64,000 nt of DNA from Lithospermum erythrorhizon (Eukaryota > Streptophyta > Magnoliopsida > Boraginales > Boraginaceae), in assembly GCA_019722365.1 (NCBI GenBank), contig JADFUC010002388.1, positions 415,609 to 479,608 on the forward strand. Reading direction: 5' to 3'. Of this stretch, positions 11,562 to 23,640 are shown piece after piece. How positions within the stretch are numbered: position 1 is the first letter of the stretch; the number at the start of each line of letters is the position of its first letter. The translations under genes and the position numbers were made by a program. The notes below the pieces were generated by a model. That model was not told where the DNA came from. It saw nothing but the letters and a program-made list of their open reading frames with translations, and searched no databases.

Positions 11562-12035
11562 TCAAACAAATGTATCTTTCTTTTTCCTTGGTCGTAAAAT
11601 TTTGGACCAAAATCCTTCTTTTTTCTCCATTTGATCATCCATGGTCGCCATTTTTGTTTTAGGAATTGCCTTACCAATGCCCCCCATTAACTTACTTTTG
11701 GTAAATAACTTTTTCCCACATCTCAATAACATCACGGAAGAAGAAGCATTGGAAGATTCATGAGAGGACAAAGAAGTTAAAGACGAGGAAGAACAAGACG
11801 AACCAGCATGATTATTTTTCTTAGTAGTTTTTAGGGTATTTGAAGAAGTTGCTGGTAATTGATTAAGCTTTTCTCTCAGGCACATTGCACAAACTCCTGG
11901 GGATTGTTTGTGTTTAGGATGTATAATGCAAAAAAGGGGAGGGGTTTTAGGTTTAGATCTATTGGAACCAGAGATGATTCGAAATTGCTGTTTTGATTTT
12001 TGTGGTAGGATTCTTGATTTTGACTTGAATTCCAT
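11562..12035 (-). CDS. Small plant protein with OCTOPUS/DUF740-like Cys motif
   Basis: Single-exon, intact 157-codon frame starting at ATG 12,035. The first ~25 residues are very basic. Around residues 36-58 is C-x2-H-x3-H-x6-C-x2-C followed by LREKL. This closely resembles the N-terminal HP...GFC-x2-CLRERL motif of OCTOPUS-type (DUF740) membrane-associated proteins that polarise in phloem precursor cells. The rest of that roughly 500-700-residue family is absent. Here the motif is followed by a serine-rich stretch (about 78-100) and a lysine-rich C-terminus ending RPRKKKDTFV. I see no signal peptide or membrane segment. A TATA box sits about 75 bp upstream. Family membership rests on the short motif only. 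The lack of stops and the promoter support a real gene, but its function is unknown. Confidence 0.75.
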   Translation of the reverse strand: MEFKSKSRILPQKSKQQFRIISGSNRSKPKTPPLFCIIHPKHKQSPGVCAMCLREKLNQLPATSSNTLKTTKKNNHAGSSCSSSSLTSLSSHESSNASSSVMLLRCGKKLFTKSKLMGGIGKAIPKTKMATMDDQMEKKEGFWSKILRPRKKKDTFV

Positions 12036-12109
12036 GTTTATAAGTGTACATCAGTCTTGGAACTTTGGGATGGAAGTATGTTGATGAGTTGGGGAAGGGT
12101 TCGTGTGTC

Positions 12110-12119
12110 TATATATATA
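12110..12119 (-). promoter_or_regulatory. TATA box of the 12,035 gene
   Basis: CTATATATAT on the minus strand, 75-84 bases upstream of the ATG. This leaves a plausible 5' leader of about 40-50 bases. Confidence 0.6.
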
Positions 12120-14329
12120 GGGATGTCATGTGGTAGTAATGATTAGGTGTATCTTCCAAGGGGGTTCATGCGAGGTTCTATGTATGTTTCATTTGAAATT
12201 AATCTATTTTTGTACGAGACGCTCTATTATGGTTAGATAAATTACAAATATTTGTAAGAGAGTCACCATATATCAACCACACTATATCCAACCATACTTG
12301 CACATGAATGAGTTTTCGATTCTCATCTCCTCAGACTTCTCCTTAAAATTATAAAGTCGAAATCCGTACGTTGTTAGATCGTGTTTCACTATGCTCATAA
12401 TTTTGACACCATGCTTCGGATATGACCGATTATATGCTTACTATATTATCCATGCAAAAAGCTTAATTTTTTCACTCTTACTGAAATTCTTTATCAATGT
12501 AATCCTTCTTATTCTGATCTTAGAATTTTTAAATGCTTATGTTACCCTTAATTTTATGTTATTTCTAGAAATAAACTTCAATTAAATTCCTTTCCCTATA
12601 AATTTTTAGAATATACTTCTAATCACACCATCACAGGGGCTACAATTGTTATATATGATTTAATCAATTGTCAAATTATAATTTCAATACATATACTTTT
12701 TAATTAACAAGAATTTCCTTCACTTATACATAACAAACCTGACCCATCAATGATCAATCATCACTATACCTAACTAAATCCAATTGTATAGTACACCAAC
12801 CATCTATCCAGATAATAACCCAACTACCCAATCCCACACTCCCTGAGCCAAACCCAACTCTATCCAAACCTGCCAAAGGCCCATCAACACAGTTGACAGC
12901 ATACTCTAGTTGGAAGTGGCAGTGGTACAGAGGTTGATGGAGTGGATTCATTGGTCATTTCGTTAGTCGTTTGGTTAAATTACACCCAAATTCAGGTAAA
13001 CTTTTCATTGGGTTGGTAGAACACTATTAATTTGGGGTGAAATTTGAGATTTTCTTGAAAGTTAGATAAAACTGTGGCGTTTGTTATGGATTCGGTGGAC
13101 GGTTGAATCGCGTTCGGCGCACGTTAGTTGAGTGGTTAGATTAGCGTAGCGAACATCCGTTTAGATGCGCCAGGACGTCCATTTGTAGCTTGTCTTTGGG
13201 TAATATATATCATGCGTTAGTTACTTCACTTGATTATAAAGTTACATGTTTTAAATTGATGTGATTTATCTTCAGAAGAATAAATTATTTGATCGAAAAT
13301 TTGAAAGATTAAGCGTCATCATCTTTCCTCGTTTAAGTTGCATTGAATATTGATACAATCGTTTACGTCCTATTATTATATTCTTGTTACTTGATAAAAT
13401 CTTATTAGTATTGCAAGTTGTTATTATTACTCTACATTATGTTAAAGTTGATCTGATCGACATCTTCTCGTTACATGTGTGGCCAGATGTTGTTGGATAT
13501 ATATCTGATTATGAATCTGATGTCTAAATATGACATTATTATTTTTTATGAATGTTAAAATGTAGGTTGGGAGAATATCAACTTGGAATGTATAAGATGA
13601 AAATCGCTTGGATTCCGTTAATCTTCACATGTAACTAAACATGCGTGCACTATAATGTATATTCGGAGGCGTCGCGTCAATCAGATGCTAAGCCCAGAAT
13701 ATCGAGATATGAGATGAAGAATTGTTCTTTGTTTTTAATTTTCCTTTATGAATGAACTTTGGTTTATTTTTGATACATGGATAGATAGAACTTTGGTTAG
13801 TTGGATGTTTATGATTTATTTTATTTCACAGAGATATTAAAATTTTAGTTCGATGTTGAAGTTTGTTTTGAAATTTGTTAATTCGATTTGAATATTTGTG
13901 ATTTTATTTATGGATAATAAGTAGTTTGTTTTTTATTTTGAAATAGTATATAAATATGGCCTTGGCTTTGTGAGAAATAAAGCTGTTAAGCGCATGAATG
14001 ACGAGCATTGCTTTGAGCGAAGGCGTCCGATTGGGTAGCGAATTCGGATCTTGTGTGTAGTGGTAGGTGGGGCGGAGTGGTATCCAGTCAATTACATGGT
14101 GTATTGTTAGGTGTTTGGCAGCTGAAGGCTGATGGGGTGAACGTGGGCATTGTTGTCGTCGGAATCTGCTCGAGACTGTCTTGGTCAATCGATGCACTTT
14201 CTACAGTCTCTCTCTTATCTGAATGTCATTTAACTTGACATGATCTCACTTTCACGTCAATTAGTCCTTTGTCGAGCAAGCGGAAATCAATTTCTCCCTC
14301 GTCGCCTCGGAATGGTTAGAAGAGTCCAA
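12120..14329. other. Intergenic DNA, no gene recognised
   Basis: Upstream of the small gene. Composition shifts to T-rich on the plus strand after 13.2 kb. The frames at 12,754-12,951 and 13,904-14,197 (minus) and 14,053-14,238 (plus) show no family motif and have no splice or promoter context. Parts may be retroelement LTR, but I found no second copy in the window. Confidence 0.35.
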
Positions 14330-14640
14330 CGTATTATGTTAAACACATAAATTCTTAATTTTCATACTTCCACCACCACTAAAATCTCTCCATTAAATAA
14401 TAATTCTATTAATGCACTTAAGAAGGATAACTGAAAATTATCCATACAAGATGAATATGATGCTCTTATTGAAAATAAGATATGAGATTTTATCCATCTT
14501 CCTCATGATGCTAATGTTATTAGGAGGCATGGGACTTCTATTATTATACATCATTTTCATTACGAATTTTCTATAAATCATTGGTGTCTTTAAGTTATTT
14601 TTTGAGAATTTTTGTTACAAGAACTTCACAAGATATGTTC
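14330..14640 (+). pseudogene. Ty1/copia reverse transcriptase remnant
   Basis: The plus strand shows the start of the copia reverse-transcriptase region: DEYDALIENK, a stop where tryptophan is usual, then LPHDANVIR. This matches the family's EYDALIENxTWxLVPxPxxxNVIxSxW signature. Downstream frames lose the homology after about 14,620. The reverse transcriptase copies element RNA into DNA in virus-like particles. This piece of about 100 codons is broken and has no recognised LTR partner. Confidence 0.65.
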
Positions 14641-15977
14641 TGTCATCATAAAAATATCACGAGAAGAAATTATTTAGAAATTTGGTATGTCGTCTTTATG
14701 AAATCTTACACATTAAATGGCTCGAAACCAAACTAAGTAAGATATTTCATCGGGAAATGTTTATCATAATCCGATTATCTTGGAAGTCTTTGCTAGTGCC
14801 TTATAATATTGACCTTTCTGAAACCGAATGAAAACAACATGTTGTTGACGAATGCATGATAAGTAATGCGCAATACGAATGCATTACCTTTATCTCGTTC
14901 TGAATCTTAGCGGGGTGGTTGTTGGAATATTTTCTTTAATGCACATCCAATTGATGTGTTTATATGGGTGATAATTATATCTATTGGTCGCCAAATAACA
15001 AGATACTTTTTTCTTATCCAATGTTGAAGGAGAAAATCATGGTGTAACTAGTGTCTTGTCCGAATCATGTTGGATCAGATTCTTTAATTAAAACTTCATT
15101 TTCTCATTTCAATAACTATAATATTTATTGTGATAATGTTAGTGATATTGTATTTATTGTGTTAATTAGAGTTATTTGACGTATCAAACACATTGAAATG
15201 AACATTTATTTTTGTTTGAATCCTTACCATGATTAAAGGTTGAATTTTAAAAAAAATGAATGAATATAAGTTCTATGTTCTCTTAAACAAATGGAAATAA
15301 AAGAAACTTAGAAGGAAGAATACGAGAACAAAAATTTGAGGCTTTGTGACGTCGAACAATTTAAGCGTGTCTGGGGCACTTGTGACCTTCATGTAATTCC
15401 AAAGAGATCTTCTACTCAATTTACTAATTCCAAAGAGAATCTCCTTACACTCAATTCTCTGCGTTATCGAGAAAGGGCCTTGATATTGAAGACAATGAAA
15501 GGCTGCGAGTTCTTTATGATGCCGTCACGAGGGTACCAAAAGCAAGCCGCTTAGTATCCATAAATCATAAATCGGACTTTAGCTAGACTAACAAAATGAA
15601 AAATATCTTAAGAATAAATAAAATAACAGAAGTACGAAAATAAATGTTATATAGTACCTTGAGATTGTATTATTTGTTTTCGTGTCCCGATTAAGGTTTG
15701 GATCGGGGTTGCGAGCAATGACTTCGAGGTCCTAAGAGTGATAAATGATTCTTGTGAAGTTTTGGAACATAAATTGAGACTTGATTTTATCCCAAAACAA
15801 CTTCTAAATCACTCTATTTAAAAATAGGGGACCTTCGAGATAAATTAATCATTTGTAACTTCTGAGGGCTGTTTAGAGAGGATGGTGGAGTGCGTAAACA
15901 TGATACCGTTGAGTCGATTCGTGGCCTTGATAAAAAATTAAATCCAACGCCATAACTCCAAATGTCCAGCAATATCA
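14641..15977. other. Intergenic DNA, probably repeat-derived
   Basis: No gene is supported. The open frame at 15,336-15,554 (plus, 72 codons) contains TNSKENLLTLNSLRYRERAL but I do not recognise it, and it lacks a promoter or splice context. The interval lies between a copia remnant and a copia LTR. Confidence 0.35.
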
Positions 15978-16955
15978 TGGTGGAAATCAATGAGAATTGA
16001 TTCCGCTTTTTATTATGTCAGATTGCTGACGATTGTGTATCCAATTCATTTGCAGGTTGGTTAAATGTGATTATTGGAACTTAGTGTTCACACTTAATTG
16101 TATATTCTTAGTTTTGGGTTACCATGTATTTAAGGGGTTATGACGATTGCTAGATCTTATTCATTAATCGTTATAATAATAGTAATTGATCGATTATTAT
16201 TATTATACAACTTACTAATATACGAGCCTAGAAGGTCGTGTAGCGTACGGTGATGTTGGATTACATATTTCGTATGAAATTAAAGCTACACGTTCTTCAA
16301 ATTGAAAGTTGATTGTAATCAGCGAATATTCTCAATTAGGATTTTACATTGATAATGTAAAATAGAAATTGGATGAACTTAGAATTAATTAATTAATTGA
16401 TTGAATTAATTCGATAGTTAGTTGAGCTTGTTGGTCTCATCAACTGACTTGTTAGTGTTTGATTTTACTTAGCGGTTTAATTAAACTAGCGAATTACGAC
16501 TCGTTAAAATTTATTCGGTTGGGGCACTTTAGGTTTGGCGTATATCATGGCTGTGGGTTTTTCGTCATAACGTGTTTTCATGAAATGAAAACAAAAAGCC
16601 TCCTCCGTTTCTCCTCATTATGCGAAAATGTTCAAGGGAAGAATTGAAAATTTTTTACTGCGATTTTTAAATCCAAATCGACCCGTGTTCTAGCAAGCAC
16701 AAATGTAGGATTGGCCTCCTCTTTTGATTGTGCGATAGTAGAGCACTACATTTGAAATGCTTAAGTGAAATTGAAAAGGGAGGAGCCTTGCATTGAAAGA
16801 ATGTGTTTGATAGGCTTAAAGCCCAGCATCCTTGTAAATTAACTCACGGTATTCATAATTGTTAATTATAATGTTTTAGATTAATTTATATCATTTTGAG
16901 GATAAAGGGATGTATGAATTTGATTTATATATTGAAATTCATCTTGAATTCTAAC
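15978..16955 (+). mobile_element. Copia-type solo LTR, copy 1
   Basis: Starts TGGTGGAAATCAATGAG and ends GAATTCTAACA. It aligns over its length with 55,893-56,774 and 62,725-63,724. Shared landmarks are AATGAGAATTGATTCC at the start, TTATTATTATTATACAACTTACTA in the middle and GGATNNNNGATNTATGAATT near the end. Flanks are TATCA on the left and TATCG on the right, four of five bases matching a 5-bp target duplication, and no internal region is attached. It is therefore read as a solo LTR. Strand is given by the orientation shared with the other copies. Confidence 0.75.
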
Positions 16956-18192
16956 ATATCGATACGTGCATTTTTTAGTTCATTTTTTTTTCATTTTTTA
17001 ATAGCGATCATATGCGTATTAGCCACTGATTCTTTTGCTATATATATATTTCTGATTATATTTATGATAGAAAACGATAAATCAATACTCGGGGGATAAG
17101 TCTTCAGATTAATAATTCGTGGTTTTTTAGTTCCTTTTTTATTTTTCTTTTCGATTATATTATAGTAGAAAGCTACGATTATTTAATAAGCTGCAAGATA
17201 ATATTTGGGCGGAGTCTTTGACTCGGGGATAGGGTGCTAAATTAATAATTCCTTCAAAATTATAAAGATAATACATTTTTGATAATTTCTATAGACCCAC
17301 GTATAAAATATAAATAAATAAATCGCATATACTAAATGCATGAATGATTTATGAGGTTAGAAATCTGAATGGGTAAATGACGAGGTTACTGACGAGTTTA
17401 GGAAAAAGGTAGGCATCGCTGAGGCATCAGTTCCACGGAGGAGGTAAATCGCGGGATGTGCGTCAGTGGTGGGGACGTGAAACTGGCACTAACGATTGAT
17501 ACGAGATTATGGCTTGCGTGAAACACAGGCAAATCATGAAAATTTGGGTGTTGCATTTAACACTTCCTTTCAGCCCCTAAACTGAGTTGGTATGCCGCAG
17601 TGTGGCCCAAGATAGGTTAAAACTTTTTTATAGCGATTGGTCCCCTTTGCATGATGTAGATTTCAAAAATCCAGAAATTTTTTGAGGAGACCTGAGTTCT
17701 TTGTCTAGAAATTTGATCCTTATGTATTATGTATGTATCGGTGGTAGGCGGTGGAGGTGAGTTGTTGTGTGGCAGCCCCAAATAGTGTTGGGTTTGGGTG
17801 TGAAGTGTCGTTTCTTGAGATTACTTGATACGGTGTGTGTATAGTGTTCTTGAGTGGTGGAGTAGTGTTTGATTAGATGAGTAGTTTATGATTTTGGACA
17901 CTCCACTTTCCTTCCTTGTATACACTATTTGACACTATACACATCAAATAGTGTTTTTGTTAGTGAAATGGCGATTTGTCATATCAAACTTCCTCAACTA
18001 CTACACTTACACTTACAAATAGGGGGCAAAATAGTCATTTCACCCCAACTACTACACTATTTGAATTATAACAACTGGTAATGTTGTCTTACCAACCCCT
18101 TTGGCTTAGCGTTTCCCAAATGTTGTCCTCTTGCTCACTATTTGTTCTCACTTCAAGCTCCCTGGACGGATCCTCCAGCAAACCACATTTCC
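16956..18192. other. Intergenic DNA upstream of the PPT gene
   Basis: No gene is supported. A GC-richer patch lies at 17,380-17,560. A MITE-like stretch with CACTAC/CACTATTT words and a perfect hairpin lies at 17.88-18.08 kb. Confidence 0.4.
17922..17954. repeat. Perfect 11-bp inverted repeat (hairpin)
   Basis: ACACTATTTGA, an 11-base loop, then TCAAATAGTGT. It sits 280 bp upstream of the translocator start inside a CACTAC-rich MITE-like segment that also contains GGGGGCAAAATAGTCATTTC. A very similar phrase occurs near 37.9 kb (CAAAATAGTCATTTCAC), so it is probably part of a dispersed small element rather than a regulatory site. Confidence 0.6.
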
Positions 18193-18200
18193 TATAAATA
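18193..18200 (+). promoter_or_regulatory. TATA box of the PPT gene
   Basis: TATAAATA 36 bases before the ATG at 18,236. This is close for a plant gene and implies a very short leader, or use of an upstream start. Confidence 0.5.
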
Positions 18201-18235
18201 CCCCCACAGAGCGTTTCCGATCTGAACCAATAAAA

Positions 18236-21200
18236 ATGCAGAGCTCCGCAATCGTTATCTCCGTCTTCCCCCTCCATAGTCATGCTCCTTAGATCACCAA
18301 ATCATGCTTTAAATGTACAAATCATCATTTTCACTACTTCAGGTGAGGATTCTTTACTACAATGCTCTCAATATTGCTCTCTAACTTTTTAAATGAAAAA
18401 TTTAGTATAGAACGACAAGTAAAACGAGCTTGACTGCTTGAAAACCATCAGTTCCATTATTGTTCATGAATCGACAATATACTAACTCCAATTCATTTTA
18501 ATTGTCGTTCTCACCTTTTTAGATAAACATTCGATTATAGATCATTTTTAATCTACGTTATGAAAATTATAAGAAAATAATCGAAATATTTTGTAAACAA
18601 AAAATTGAATTATATGGATTTTATATTTGTTAGATTAGTGAATAAAAAGTAATTTGTGGATTCGGAAACGTCAATTAAATTATATAGGAGAAGTACCTAT
18701 GGACTATATTTGTCATGAGCCCCTATACAATAGTAATACACACTTTTGTAAGGGGACCCTCATTCGCTACTGATCGAGTGCATATTGGATAGAGCTCGGG
18801 TTGACGTAATAGACTGCAATAATAATACACACTAGTATTATGCGTAAAACATTCTAAATAGAGCAAATCTGAGAAATCATTGTTGAATTTGTCGAATTGA
18901 ACAATAATTTCATTTTCACCTTCAGGTTTGGATTGTTTGAGAGTGAGTGAATTTAAGAAATCGTCGTTGAATTTGTCGAATCGAGCCACATTTTCAGCTT
19001 CGGCTTTAGGTTCAGATCCTTCGAATGGAGCTGGATGGGGTCTGGATCAGGTTGGATCGGAGGGAGGATTGAGTGTTCCACGTGCCACGTCATTATCAGA
19101 AGCTGCTGGAGAGGAGCCGAAGAAGGCGGTTGTGGAGAGTAGTTTGGTTCTGGGGACTCTGTTTGGGTTGTGGTATTTGTTCAATATCTACTTCAACATT
19201 TACAACAAGCAGGTTGAACATTTATTTATTCATTCATTTGTTCAAGTTTTTTATTGATTTGTTCAAGTTTTTATTGATTTGTTGTAGGTTGTTATTGATT
19301 TGTTGAAGGCTTTTTGTTGATGTTTTTCATGGATTTGTTGAAGTTTTGTATTGTTTTGTTGTAGGTTGTTATTGATTTGTTGAAGGTTTTTTATCGATTT
19401 GTTGAAGTTTTTCATTGATTTGTTGTAGGTTGTTATTGATAGGTTGAAGGCTTTTTATTGATTATTGAAGTTTTTCATTGATTGTTCGAATTTTTAGCAT
19501 TTTTTTTATTGTCTGGCTTTGTATGGCGTGGCTACTATCTATGTCCCAAAAAGATTGTCCATTTTTGAATTTTGATGTCTAAATATTTATGTACTTGAGA
19601 TTACTAAATTTGAATTTTATGCAGGTTTTGAAAACATTTCATTTTCCAATGACAGTCACAACAGTTCAATTTGCCGTGGGTTCTGTTTTGGTTTTGTTTA
19701 TGTGGATGTCGAATCTGTACAAACGGCCTAAAATCAGTGGCGCACAGCTTGTTGCTTTTGAATGCTATGGGTTTATCTCTTCCAGTTTCTCTCATTGCAG
19801 ATACATGTTATTTAAGTTTTTTGATTTAGTTTGGCAACATTTCTCTGCCACTAGAAGCTTGTGCACGTGATGGGGCTATTCATAATATGAGCCTGGGGAA
19901 AATTTCTGTTCCTTCACGCACACTATCAACTTCATGGAACCTTTCTTTTCCAGTTCTCCTCTCTGCTATGTTTTCTAGAGGGAAATTGTGCTCTATGCTA
20001 GTTTCTGGTTTCATTTCACATATTGGTTTCCAGTTATCTATAAAATTTGTTAGACATTCCTGCCTAAGTTTGAGCTCCTCATGCCAATTTTAACTGTTCT
20101 CCATCTTATTCACATTTATTTTCTGCTCTTCAAATGAAGTGGTTGCCGGTTGATGTGAATCTTGTAGTAAATATCTTGTTCTTCATATATAGTTTCCAAC
20201 ACTCTGGGTAGTCGGATCCCTTGTCCCTATTGTTGGTGGAGTTGGTTTGGCATCTTTGACTGAGGTCTCTTTCAACTGGTGAGTATAATGACCATCTCGA
20301 TTTGTGGGGTTTCATTAAGAAAACTGTGTATTGTTTTATCGTTTGGTGCCTGGGAGAGGATGAAAACTGTTATTGAAGATCCTAACCCTATGAATTCTGG
20401 TATTAAACTCATCAGGGCTGGTTTTTGGAGTGCAATGGCCTCAAATGTAACTAATCAATCCCGAAATGTTCTTAGCAAAAAGTTTATGGTTAAAAAAGAG
20501 GTATATTTTACATTTAATTTACATTTTAGTAAAAGGAGTTTTTTTATATTTTATTATTTTATTTATTGGATATGCATTCATATGATCACTATTACTCCTC
20601 CTACAAAGTAATTAGTGCTACCTTTAGACTGCTGATGTTAATAAGTTCATTCTAAGGTTGAGGAAGGCATTTTTAAAAAGTGGTGTATTATTGTATGATA
20701 CTTTCAGGAATCGTTGGACAACATTACTCTCTTCTCAATCATTACAATCATGTCCTTTATATTGATGGCTCCTGTTGCAGTCTTCATGGAAGGAGTAAAG
20801 TTCACTCCTACATACCTACAATCTGCGGTTAGTTTATCTGATATATCTATTAAATCTCCTTCAAGCATCTTGTGCATAGAGGACCTTGCCTTCACTGTTT
20901 TTAATACACCAGACATTATCCAGCATTCTTGAAAATATATTTTGGAGAAAATATTTGATCAATGTTGTCGTCCTGGCAGGGAGTGAATGTGAACCAAATC
21001 TACATGAAGTCCTTCATTGCTGCTCTTTGTTTCCATGCATATCAGCAGGTAGCACTTACGTTATTTTGAATATTTATGTTTGGTTAGCCATCGGAAGTTC
21101 TACTTGTTTAGAATGTCACGTTTTTAGCATAATCAAATTAGGTTTCGAGTATCAGCATGCCCTTTAAGCATAATATTAATGATTTCCTATGCCTGTAACG

Positions 21201-22235
21201 GTCTGTGTCCTCTTCACCGTTAGCACGCCCTAGCTTGGAAACTATGTTGAGCTAATAAAACCAGCATAGTTAGTTTCTATCAAGCATCTGTAGAGAAATG
21301 TAAATGTTTTCCCACAAGTCCGCTACTGCTTTTATGTTGTGTTTAAATAATGAGAAGAGAATGCGTTAGATATTCATACACTTCTTTTCTTTTTTAAAAA
21401 AAATCGGCCCTTTGTAGACTCGATCCGGGACCTCATCATATGAGTAATATATTAGATATTCACACTTTTTGATCAATCTGATGCATATATTAAAGGCTCT
21501 CTCTTGACACTAGATTTGAAGGTTTAAGTGGGTAATATGGACATTATTTTCTGCGGCACTATACTGAAGTTGTTTAGGTTCTATGAATATTGTTTCATGT
21601 AATGGATCTTACCAGAATGACAATGATTATACCGTTCTTCTCTCAAGATATCTTAACGCCCCATTTGACATTGATTAAATCGCTGGTTAAAACAGAACCT
21701 GATTCATTAGTTCAATGTAATCGATTTTTTGTTTTAACCAGGGGAATTATGAAACTCCAGATCCGCCTTTATAAAATTTATTATTCGTCATTCCATACTT
21801 GTGATTCCTTTTTGAAGTTCGTTATGGTGGCTCACAATATCAATTTATTGCAGGTTTCTTACATGATATTACAGAGGGTATCTCCTGTTACTCACTCTGT
21901 GGGTAACTGCGTGAAACGTGTGGTTGTGATCGTGACTTCTGTCCTCTTCTTCCGCACCCCCGTCTCTAATGTCAATGCTCTAGGTATGTATATTTTCTTA
22001 CTCTTAGATATATGTTTGCGCAGATCATCCTAGACCACAGTTTAACTAACCTCTGCCATCACGCTCGCCTATTTACCCCTCTATGTCGACTGCAGACTGA
22101 ACCGCTTTTGCAAACCATATTTACTATCACTGAGCTTCTTACGTTTTCCATTACCTATTTTCAGGCACTGGGGTAGCGCTCGCTGGAGTTTTCCTATATT
22201 CGAGGGTGAAACGTATCAAGCCGAAGACGGCTTGA
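18236..22235 (+). CDS. PPT1: Phosphoenolpyruvate/phosphate translocator, chloroplast (disrupted)
   Basis: Exchanges PEP for phosphate across the inner plastid envelope, feeding the shikimate and fatty-acid pathways. Exons by splice sites and phase: 18,236-18,342, 18,926-19,212, 19,625 to about 19,757, a damaged one about 19,840-19,985, then 20,193-20,278, 20,416-20,500, 20,708-20,827, 20,980-21,048, 21,854-21,983 and 22,165-22,235. The start MQSSA matches the CUE1/PPT1 transit peptide. Diagnostic PPT segments include [54 protein letters not shown] and [12 protein letters not shown], with a KPKTA-like end. The last six exons are intact. Exon 1 reads into TAG at 18,290 and its phase is off by two bases. 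The fourth exon has several small indels around MSLGK and LLSAMF. This is either a recent pseudogene or contains consensus errors. Family assignment is firm; the paralogue (PPT1 versus PPT2) is less so. Confidence 0.85.
19213..19500. repeat. Degenerate T-rich tandem array in PPT intron 2
   Basis: Repeated TTGATTTGTTGAAG, TTTTTCATTGATTTG and GTAGGTTGTTATTGATTTG words. A small unit of roughly 20-24 bp is nested in a larger period of about 100 bp. Strong T/G strand bias. It fills most of intron 2. Confidence 0.85.
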
Positions 22236-23640
22236 AGAGTCGTTATCTTGCAGAGCCAAATCAGCCAAAGACAGTTTTGCTCTTAAGCAAACTTCACAAG
22301 TAATTTGGGTGATTAGATGAAACAGTAACATTTTTACAAATTCAGGTTGTATTTTAGGCATTAAATGTCATCAATTTTTCCCAATTCAAGTTGTATTTTA
22401 GGCATTAAATGTCAATTTTCCCATGATTATATGATGCTTCTTCTATAGGTGGATGAGGTATTTCATTTCTTTTTGTTAGTAATCATTGTTCAGAATTTGC
22501 TTGTGGTCATTTTGGACATCATCAAATCTTCCATCCTTTAGATGTATATCAAATTTTTTTTGCAAGTATGAAAATTAACATTATAAGTACTTCTAGTATG
22601 AATAAATGGGTTCTACAGCCTTCGGGCCAGGTTTTAGGTTTGGTACTTTATTGTGGATTAGATTAATAGATTCTGTGGCTTGTTTTAATTTAAATTTTAG
22701 GCTTTATATTTTGGAGACTTTATTTAATTATTTGGTATGAAATTATTAGTTCGCCCATGAAATGTTGATACTTGATATCTAATGCGATTAAATTTAATAG
22801 CTTAAAATCTGACAAAGTGAACAAAATAAGTAAGACAGCCAAAGAAAATAGTAAAAATAAAATTAAAGAAATAATAACGATAGTAAGAGTTCAAAACTCC
22901 AAATGTCGAAAAACAATAATAATAAAGTTTAAATGTCCCTGAAAATGATGAAATAAATGTCACGTTAGCAGATATAAAGGAATCACGAATATGAACAAAT
23001 TTGGAAATTACTCATTCATAATCGAAATAGGTGTTTGAATCAATATAAACATTCATATATACTAAAATTAAACAAATCAATATAAAAAACAAAACTCATT
23101 CATAATCTGGAAATTAAACATTCGAAATTACAGAAATAATAAACTTAAACATTTGAATCTAAACAAATCAATAAACTTAAACAAATAATAAAATTCGAAA
23201 AAATAACTAAAATTAATAAACAAATTCGAAATAATAAAAACAATAAACAAATTCGAAATGAAAAAAATTTAGACAATAAACTAAAATTAAACATAATAAA
23301 ATAGTAGAAATAATAAGCCCAAATTAGAAACATAATGTTGAGAAATGGAAAACGAAGTTAAAATGAAAATGATTTACTTTGATGAGAAATTAGGGGAGGG
23401 AGTTCTTGAATCGCCTTGAGTGTTTAGTGTTTGACCATCTTTGAGAAATCGAAATGTTTAGAATTAGGTTACTCTTGTTTCTCGTTAAGCCCAGGTTGTG
23501 TATTAATTTTATTTTCAAAAAAAATAAAAATTAAAGCCATTAGCCAGGATAGGATGATTATAATCAGGAGGTACATTGGGACCGTCTTGGATCCCAGGTC
23601 GGAATCTAATAAAGTTTACTTCAAAACCGATGCGGTCGGT
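22236..23640. other. PPT 3' flank and A-rich low-complexity DNA
   Basis: Contains a short direct duplication (TTGTATTTTAGGCATTAAATGTCA at about 22,347 and 22,390) just past the PPT stop. From 22,980 to 23,340 an A-rich stretch repeats AATTCGAAA and AATAATAAACTTAAAC words. No gene is supported. Confidence 0.5.

Noticed and set aside
12754..12951. 65-codon minus-strand frame as a gene exon
   Set aside because: Gly/Trp-rich but no motif, no promoter and no splice partners recognised nearby.
15336..15554. 72-codon plus frame as a real gene
   Set aside because: Lies between copia remnants, with no recognisable domain or promoter; more likely repeat-derived.
21385..21450. tRNA-like or SINE segment (minus GGTCCCGGATCGAGTC resembling a Pol III B box)
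   Set aside because: No matching A box at the right distance and no cloverleaf could be drawn; the PPT intron flank explains it equally well.
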